Below are positions 1 through 4,050 of a DNA stretch of 5,660 bases, in pieces. The DNA is taken from the NCBI GenBank assembly GCA_040235415.1, contig JBECKR010000265.1, positions 1-5,660 on the forward strand, read 5' to 3'. The translations under genes and the position numbers were made by a program. This stretch comes from JBECKR01 sp040235415 (GTDB lineage Bacteria; Acidobacteriota; Polarisedimenticolia; Polarisedimenticolales; Polarisedimenticolaceae). The notes under the pieces are model-generated. The model had not been told where the DNA came from, ran no database searches, and was given only the letters and a program-made list of their open reading frames with translations. The first letter of the stretch is position 1. Each line of letters begins with the position of its first letter.

Positions 1-1014
1 GAGCGCGGCATCGCCCTCGCGCCGGCCGAGCCCCTGGAGGGCGCTGGCGCGGATCGACTCCACGGGGTCCCGCGTCAGGCCGATCAGGAGGGGGACGGAC
101 GCGTCGGAAGCGTCGGCCTTGAGGGCGAGGACGACGGTGCGGCGCACGCGCGGGTTCTCGGAGCGGGACATCGCGTCGAGCACCGGGATCGCCTGCGGTC
201 CCGGGTGCTCCGCGAGGCCGCGCAGCAGCGCGATGCGGACGGCGTCGGAGGAGTCCTTGGAGAGCGCGGCGAGCGCCTCGGTCGAGCCGGGCGCGGCGCC
301 GAGGGCGGGGACCGCTCCCGCGACCGCCGCCCGCACCTCCTCGTCCGGACTCGAGACGAGCTGCGCCACCCGCGGGAAGGCGCGCGGATCTCCGATCGCC
401 TCGATCCCTCCGAGCGCGGCGACGACGACGTGGGAATCGGCGTCCGACGTCCCCGTCATGAAGTACTTCAGCGCCGCAGCGGACCCGATGGCCCGCATCG
501 CTTCGAGGGCGGTGCGGCGCAGCGAAGGGTTCGAAGAGCCGAGCAACCCGCCGAGCGCGTCGAGGAACCGGGCATCGCGGTGGTCCCCGATCGCCGCCGC
601 CAGCTGCGCCCGGACGTCGGCCGGACCGTCCGCCAGCGCCTTCGCGATCGGCGGCACGACGCGCGGGTCGTCCGGGAGCGCGACCATGCCGAGCAGCGCC
701 GCGATCCGCACGCTCTCGTCGGGATCCTCCGCGTACTTCGCGACGTCCGCGAACGCGGCCGCGCCGCGGTGGGTCCACAGGAGCTGGATCGCGGCCGAGC
801 GGACCTCCGGCACGTCGTCCCCGAGGGCGTCGCGGTAGAGCGCGACGGTCTCGGGGCGGTCGGCCGGCGCGGACAGCAACGCCCGGACGCGCTCGGCGGG
901 CGACGCTCCCGCGTCGGCGCGTTCGGACTCTCCGGCGATCGTGCCGTGGCACAGCGCTCCGCTGCACAGCACCGCGATCGCGAGGAGCGAGGGACGGCGG
1001 GGGGGAAGACTCAT
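1..1014 (-). CDS. Exported HEAT-repeat protein, C-terminus outside the window
   Basis: The minus-strand frame from the ATG at 1014-1012 stays open for 338 codons to the window edge, so the stop is not seen. The N-terminus looks like a Sec signal peptide: basic MSLPPRRPS, a hydrophobic stretch at residues 10-22, and possible cleavage after TIA (residue 27). Most of the rest is a helical repeat array. The signature D-P-x-x-V-R-x-A-A-L recurs near residues 66, 96, 129, 159, 191, 221, 254, 284 and 315, about 31 residues apart, as in HEAT or PBS-lyase-type HEAT repeats. Such arrays usually bind proteins; no catalytic motif is visible. AGGAG at 1027-1023 lies 8 bases before the ATG, and the start overlaps the AraC stop as ATGA, so the two genes are probably co-transcribed and translationally coupled. 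The HEAT call is strong. Export is likely and the function is unknown. Confidence 0.85.
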   Translation of the reverse strand, partial: MSLPPRRPSLLAIAVLCSGALCHGTIAGESERADAGASPAERVRALLSAPADRPETVALYRDALGDDVPEVRSAAIQLLWTHRGAAAFADVAKYAEDPDESVRIAALLGMVALPDDPRVVPPIAKALADGPADVRAQLAAAIGDHRDARFLDALGGLLGSSNPSLRRTALEAMRAIGSAAALKYFMTGTSDADSHVVVAALGGIEAIGDPRAFPRVAQLVSSPDEEVRAAVAGAVPALGAAPGSTEALAALSKDSSDAVRIALLRGLAEHPGPQAIPVLDAMSRSENPRVRRTVVLALKADASDASVPLLIGLTRDPVESIRASALQGLGRREGDAAL

Positions 1015-1766
1015 CGGGTGTTCTCCTGGGCACCGGACGCACCGCTCGATACCGGAGTCCGGCGCTGGCGGAACTCGCGCGGCGACGCGTGCTGCTGCTT
1101 GACGAAGTTGCGGTAGAAGTCGCGGTAGTTCTGGTAGCCGACGAGGTAGGCGATTTCGGAGAGGCTCCGCCCGCCCTCGGCGAGCAGCAGCGTCGCGTGG
1201 CCGAGACGGACGCGATGGACGTACGCGGTGAGGGTCACGGCGGTCTCCCGCCGGAACAGCCTCGAGAGGTGGTTCGACGACACGTGCAGCCGCTCGGCGA
1301 CGTCGGAGAGCGAGATCCTCCGGGCGTAGTTCTCCTCGATGTAGGTCTTCGCGCGCTCGACCAACGGATGGACGTCCGGACGCGCCGACGTCAACGGCGA
1401 CAGCAGGCGCGCGAGCGCGGGGTGGAAGCGGCGCCGCGCCTCCTCCGCCTCGTCCACGCCCGCGAACGTCGCGATCAGATCTTGGCGGAAGCGGTGGTAG
1501 ATCGCGTCGTCGCCTCCCGGGCGGTTCATGCGGCGGTTCACTCGATGCAGGACGTCGAGGAGCAGCGCCGCGACCTCGCGCCCGCGACCGGGCGCGTCTT
1601 CGAGTCGGAGGGCGGCGACCAGGCGCCCCAGGGTGAGGCGACAGGCCTCGGCGTCGAGATCGGCGAGCTTCACGAGGGCGGCGCCCTCGAGCGCGGGATC
1701 GTACCCGACGAGGGCGTAAAGCCGGACCTCGGAGTCCGGCCGCAGCGTTGCCGTTGCTCCCGACAC
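1011..1766 (-). CDS. AraC-family transcriptional regulator
   Basis: This is a 251-residue protein with a C-terminal AraC/XylS DNA-binding domain at about residues 133-236. The first helix-turn-helix is ISLSDVAERLHVSSNHLSRL and following (about 151-176). The second is around RSLSEIAYLVGYQNYRDFYR (about 200-220), ending in the family signature K-x-x-x-x-S-P-R-E-F-R (223-233). Residues 1-130 look mainly helical, with a run of hydrophobic and arginine-rich helices near 45-80. I do not recognise a cupin or other standard AraC sensor there, so the signal is unknown. The start is GTG at 1766-1764 with AGGGGG at 1782-1777, 10 bases upstream. It is the first gene of a minus-strand pair with the HEAT gene and diverges from the XRE-TPR gene. 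A promoter with a 16-base palindrome in its spacer lies about 60-90 bases upstream, so autoregulation or control by the neighbour is plausible. The family call is firm; the target is unknown. Confidence 0.93.
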   Translation of the reverse strand: MSGATATLRPDSEVRLYALVGYDPALEGAALVKLADLDAEACRLTLGRLVAALRLEDAPGRGREVAALLLDVLHRVNRRMNRPGGDDAIYHRFRQDLIATFAGVDEAEEARRRFHPALARLLSPLTSARPDVHPLVERAKTYIEENYARRISLSDVAERLHVSSNHLSRLFRRETAVTLTAYVHRVRLGHATLLLAEGGRSLSEIAYLVGYQNYRDFYRNFVKQQHASPREFRQRRTPVSSGASGAQENTR

Positions 1767-1776
1767 GAGAAACCAA

Positions 1777-1782
1777 CCCCCT
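1777..1782 (-). promoter_or_regulatory. Ribosome binding site for the GTG start of the AraC gene
   Basis: AGGGGG on the minus strand ends 10 bases before the GTG at 1766. It supports the GTG as the true start; the frame continues upstream without an obvious better start. The spacing is slightly long, so this is moderate evidence. Confidence 0.5.
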
Positions 1783-1820
1783 GTCGTCCCGCGGGAGACG
1801 CTCCCCGGCCGCCGCCGGGT

Positions 1821-1836
1821 CCCGTATGTGTACGGG
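1821..1836. promoter_or_regulatory. Inverted repeat over the minus-strand -10 box
   Basis: CCCGTA at 1821-1826 and TACGGG at 1831-1836 are exact reverse complements separated by TGTG. The element covers the proposed -10 hexamer of the AraC promoter and touches the 16-base palindrome at 1835-1850, so the two form a continuous block of dyad symmetry. It may be a second operator or, in the transcript, a hairpin. The symmetry is seen directly; the role is inferred. Confidence 0.45.
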
Positions 1837-1855
1837 GTCGGATCCGACCCGTCAA
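1827..1855 (-). promoter_or_regulatory. Promoter of the AraC-HEAT unit
   Basis: On the minus strand, TTGACG (1855-1850) matches the sigma-70 -35 consensus at five of six positions. It is followed by exactly 17 bases and TACACA (1832-1827) as a -10 box, which matches at three of six positions. Transcription would start near 1820, leaving a leader of about 54 bases before the GTG. The good -35, ideal spacing and position between divergent genes make it credible despite the weak -10. Confidence 0.55.
1835..1850. promoter_or_regulatory. Perfect 16-base palindrome, probable operator
   Basis: GGGTCGGATCCGACCC is its own reverse complement with no central gap. It fills the spacer of the minus-strand promoter and reaches the last base of its -35 box, the usual place for a repressor to block RNA polymerase. 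Candidate binders are the XRE-TPR protein encoded next door, since XRE domains typically bind short dyads as dimers, or an unlinked regulator. AraC proteins more often use direct repeats, so that protein is a weaker candidate. The palindrome is certain; the operator role is inferred from position. Confidence 0.6.
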
Positions 1856-1905
1856 GCGCGGACCGGCGATCCGCAGGAAACCTCGCACGTCGCGGGCGCC
1901 GCGGT

Positions 1906-1934
1906 TTGACGTCGGCAGCGATTCCGGGTACATA
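1906..1934 (+). promoter_or_regulatory. Promoter of the XRE-TPR unit
   Basis: TTGACG at 1906-1911 is followed by a 17-base spacer and TACATA at 1929-1934, the same design as the divergent AraC promoter. The -35 is near consensus and the -10 is weak (three of six). The expected transcription start is near 1941, giving a leader of about 47 bases. The two -35 boxes stand back to back, 50 bases apart. A short dyad, GGTA-CA-TACC (1927-1936), overlaps the -10. Confidence 0.55.
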
Positions 1935-1987
1935 CCGTCCGGAGGCTCCGCGGCGGCGCCCCGGGGGCGGGCTTCCAAGGGGGGATC

Positions 1988-3214
1988 ATGCGCCCGACGA
2001 GCTCCGGTCGACCCGCGACGGTTCCCTCGCCGGACGACTCCCGCTCGACCGCGCGACTCGGGGACTACCTCCGCCGGCTGCGCGAGGGGTACGGGTACAC
2101 GCTGCGCAAGGTCGAGGAGCGCTCCGCCGCGCTCGGCGAGCCGATCGACAATTCGCAGCTCAGCCGCTTCGAGAAGGGCAAGGCGGTACCGTCGTTCGAC
2201 AAGCTCCGCGCGCTCGCCCGGGTGTTCAACGTCTCCATCCAGCACTTTTCGGACGCCCTCGACCTCGAGGATCTCGTCGCGTTCAAGCCGCGGGGCGGGG
2301 ACTACGACGCCCTGATGCGCGACGGCGATCGGCTGTTCGAGGTGGGCGAGTACGGCCGCGCGTTCGCGACGTACGAGCGCGCCGTCGAGATCGCGCGACG
2401 GGCGTCCGCCGCGGACGTCCCGCACGAGGGCGTCGCGGAGGCACGCAGGCGGATGGCAGCGGCGCTGAAGCGGCTCGGAAAGCTCGAGATGGCCGAGCAG
2501 GAGCTGCGTGAGATCCTGAAGCGGCGACGGGGGCTCGGGCCCCGGACGCGACTCCGGACCCTTCTCCAACTCGGGTTCCTGTACCGCGAGCGCGGGGACC
2601 TCTACATCGCGTCGGTCCTCGCACGCGAGGCGCTCGCGCTCGCCGTCGCCGAGGGCGATCGCGCCTCCCAGGCGGCGGTCCGGAACGCCCTGGGAAACAT
2701 CCTGCACGACGAGGGCGAGCCGGACGCGGCGCGGCGCGAGTACGAGGCCGCGCTCGAGATCCTCGACGGTCTCGAGGCCTCCGAGGAGATGGCCTGCCGC
2801 CTCCGGATCAACCTCGGCGGTTGCCTCGTCGCGGCGGGCAGGCTCGACGAGGGCGAGGCCCGGCTGTCGGAGGCGCTCGAGCGCGCGCGCGCCGGCGGCT
2901 TCCGTCGCGACGCCGCCCTGGCCCTGACGCGGCTCGCCGAGGCGAGCCTCGCACGCGGCGACCGGGAGCGCGGCAAGACGCTGCTGGCGGAGTCCGACGC
3001 GCTCGCCTCCCGCGCTCCGGGGGCGTACCACGACATCTTGTTCCTGAACGCCTTCCGGCGTTGGGAGCTGGCGCGGGAGGACGGCAACGGCACCCGCGAG
3101 AAGATCGCGTTCGGTCGACTGCGTCACCTACGATCGATGCTGGAGCGACGGTTCCCGGAGGTCGACGCGTTCGACCGGCACGTCGAGGCGGTCCGGAGGA
3201 GCTATGACCACTGA
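1988..3214 (+). CDS. XRE-family HTH regulator with TPR array
   Basis: This is a 408-residue cytoplasmic protein. An XRE/Cro-C1-type helix-turn-helix spans about residues 23-90. Its recognition part reads IDNSQLSRFEKGKAVPSFDK (53-72), with the S-Q-L-S-R-F-E-x-G-K-x-x-P-S signature, and is followed by L-x-x-L-A-x-x-F-x-V. Residues 106-342 hold about six TPR-like helical hairpins near 106-139, 148-181, 187-221, 228-262, 268-301 and 308-342, with typical G-x-x-x-x-A-x-x-x-Y/L-x-x-A-L spacing. HTH plus TPR is the general build of peptide-sensing RRNPP regulators and of many uncharacterised regulators in other phyla. A protein or peptide ligand is therefore possible but not shown. The start is supported by AAGGGGGG just upstream (1977-1984) and a promoter at 1906-1934. 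The last 11 bases overlap the next gene, implying coupled translation. Confidence 0.9.
   Translation: MRPTSSGRPATVPSPDDSRSTARLGDYLRRLREGYGYTLRKVEERSAALGEPIDNSQLSRFEKGKAVPSFDKLRALARVFNVSIQHFSDALDLEDLVAFKPRGGDYDALMRDGDRLFEVGEYGRAFATYERAVEIARRASAADVPHEGVAEARRRMAAALKRLGKLEMAEQELREILKRRRGLGPRTRLRTLLQLGFLYRERGDLYIASVLAREALALAVAEGDRASQAAVRNALGNILHDEGEPDAARREYEAALEILDGLEASEEMACRLRINLGGCLVAAGRLDEGEARLSEALERARAGGFRRDAALALTRLAEASLARGDRERGKTLLAESDALASRAPGAYHDILFLNAFRRWELAREDGNGTREKIAFGRLRHLRSMLERRFPEVDAFDRHVEAVRRSYDH
3195..3200 (+). promoter_or_regulatory. Strong ribosome binding site inside the end of the XRE-TPR gene
   Basis: GGAGGA lies 3 bases before the ATG at 3204 and inside the upstream coding sequence. 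It fixes the start of the exported protein and explains how it can be translated from the same message despite the 11-base overlap. Confidence 0.65.
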
Positions 3215-3935
3215 GACGAGACTGCGGGTCGCCGTCCTGATCGCCGTGCTGGCGATCGGGACTTCCCTCGCACGCGCGGAGGTGTCCGCGGAGGTCACGT
3301 CGACGGGGGAGTACTGGCGTACGGTCGTGCGCGGCAACGCCTCCGTCAAGAATCTGAAGATCTGGGCGCCGGCCTCTCCTCGGGACCGCCTGTTTCCGCT
3401 GAATCCGGAGGGAGACGCGAACGGCGATCTCTGGCCGACGGTGGCCGAGAACCCGTTCGACGGAAACCGCCCCTGGGTGCTGTGGAGCCGGTGGAACGGC
3501 GCGGACTTCGACCTCGGATGGTCGCGATGGACCTCGGCCGGCTGGTCGGAGGTCGCGTGGCTCGACGGCGGCGGTCCGGGCGACGACCTCGATCCGTCGA
3601 TCGGTTTCACTCCGGGAACCGGCCGAGCGAACACGGCGTGGTGGGAGGCCGCTCCCGACGGCACCGGACGGGTGTGGTTAAGCGTGTTCTTGAGCACCCG
3701 TTGGATGTCGCCGGTCCTGATCTCCGATCCCGCGGTCGACAGCCGCTCGCCGGCGATCGCGGTTCGTGACGACGGGACCATCGAGATCTCGTTCGACACC
3801 CCGTCGGGGCCCGTGACGCGTGTCGTCAAGCTCCTCCTACCCGCGACGATCACCGATGATCTCGATCCGCTGGGGGCCCTGACCGTCGACGGCGCCGCGC
3901 CGACGCACCCGGAGGTCGACCGCTACTCCCGCTGA
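3204..3935 (+). CDS. Secreted protein with three beta-rich repeats, function unknown
   Basis: This 243-residue protein has a clear Sec signal peptide: MTTETRLR, a hydrophobic core at about 8-22, then S-L-A-R-A with likely cleavage after residue 25. There is no lipobox cysteine and no later membrane segment, so the mature product should be periplasmic or secreted. I do not recognise the family. By eye the mature part contains three related units starting D/S-x-x-P-x-V/I-A/G: D75-L-W-P-T-V, D128-L-D-P-S-I and S180-R-S-P-A-I. The first two continue with a W-rich strand, a turn rich in G and D, and a second strand with G/R-W-x-x-x-V. This resembles blades of sialidase-like or other beta-propellers, but three blades is too few for a closed propeller. 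The Asp-box motif S-x-D-x-G-x-x-W is not seen. It is coupled to the XRE-TPR regulator and probably functions with it. Confidence 0.85.
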   Translation: MTTETRLRVAVLIAVLAIGTSLARAEVSAEVTSTGEYWRTVVRGNASVKNLKIWAPASPRDRLFPLNPEGDANGDLWPTVAENPFDGNRPWVLWSRWNGADFDLGWSRWTSAGWSEVAWLDGGGPGDDLDPSIGFTPGTGRANTAWWEAAPDGTGRVWLSVFLSTRWMSPVLISDPAVDSRSPAIAVRDDGTIEISFDTPSGPVTRVVKLLLPATITDDLDPLGALTVDGAAPTHPEVDRYSR

Positions 3936-3970
3936 GGCCGCTCGCCGTCGGATTCGCTCGCGTCCTCCCC

Positions 3971-3979
3971 TGGTACACT
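3971..3979 (+). promoter_or_regulatory. Extended -10 promoter for the Lnt-like gene
   Basis: TGGTACACT reads as a TG-N extended -10 with hexamer TACACT (3974-3979; four of six matches including the key A at position 2 and T at position 6). No convincing -35 is visible 17 bases upstream, which is usual for extended -10 promoters. Initiation would be near 3986, giving a leader of about 65 bases. Confidence 0.5.
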
Positions 3980-3985
3980 CCCCGT

Positions 3986-4006
3986 CCGCCGGGCACTGGC
4001 CGGCGG
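3986..4006 (+). promoter_or_regulatory. Stem-loop in the leader of the Lnt-like gene
   Basis: CCGCCGG (3986-3992) and CCGGCGG (4000-4006) are exact reverse complements around the 7-base loop GCACTGG. With a one-base bulge the stem gains two more pairs (3984-3985 with 4008-4009). No T-tract follows, so it is a poor intrinsic terminator for the upstream gene. It falls at the predicted 5' end of the Lnt transcript, where it could stabilise the message, or it may be a protein-binding dyad. Confidence 0.5.
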
Positions 4007-4050
4007 GACCGCGGCGTCGTACCTTCGCGGGTCGAGCCGGGAGGATCGGG

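Noticed and set aside
931..1014. Possible lipoprotein signal in the HEAT protein (cysteines at residues 17 and 22)
   Set aside because: Neither cysteine is preceded by a lipobox. The residues before them are A-V-L and G-A-L, with Leu at -1 where Gly, Ala or Ser is needed. A cleavable Sec signal fits better.
119..1116. Two overlapping plus-strand open frames (119-838 and 205-1116)
   Set aside because: Both are Arg/Ser/Ala-rich shadows of the HEAT-repeat gene, whose minus-strand frame shows a clear regular repeat pattern.
1957..1969. GC dyad CGCCCC-G-GGGGCG in the leader of the XRE-TPR gene
   Set aside because: With a one-base centre it can only form a short stem by opening inner pairs, and such dyads are common in DNA this GC-rich. 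A role in hiding the ribosome site is possible but unsupported.
1089..2315. 408-codon plus-strand open frame across the AraC gene and the intergenic region
   Set aside because: Its composition is Arg/Ala/Gly-rich without domains, and it crosses the promoters and the start of the XRE-TPR gene. It is an antisense artefact of the AraC gene.
1670..3127. 485-codon open frame on the minus strand opposite the XRE-TPR gene
   Set aside because: It has no recognisable motif, overlaps both the AraC gene and the divergent promoters, and is explained as an antisense shadow of the XRE-TPR gene.
3936..4050. Intrinsic terminator after the secreted-protein gene
   Set aside because: The only good stem-loop (3986-4006) is followed by GC-rich sequence with no T-tract and lies downstream of the likely Lnt promoter.
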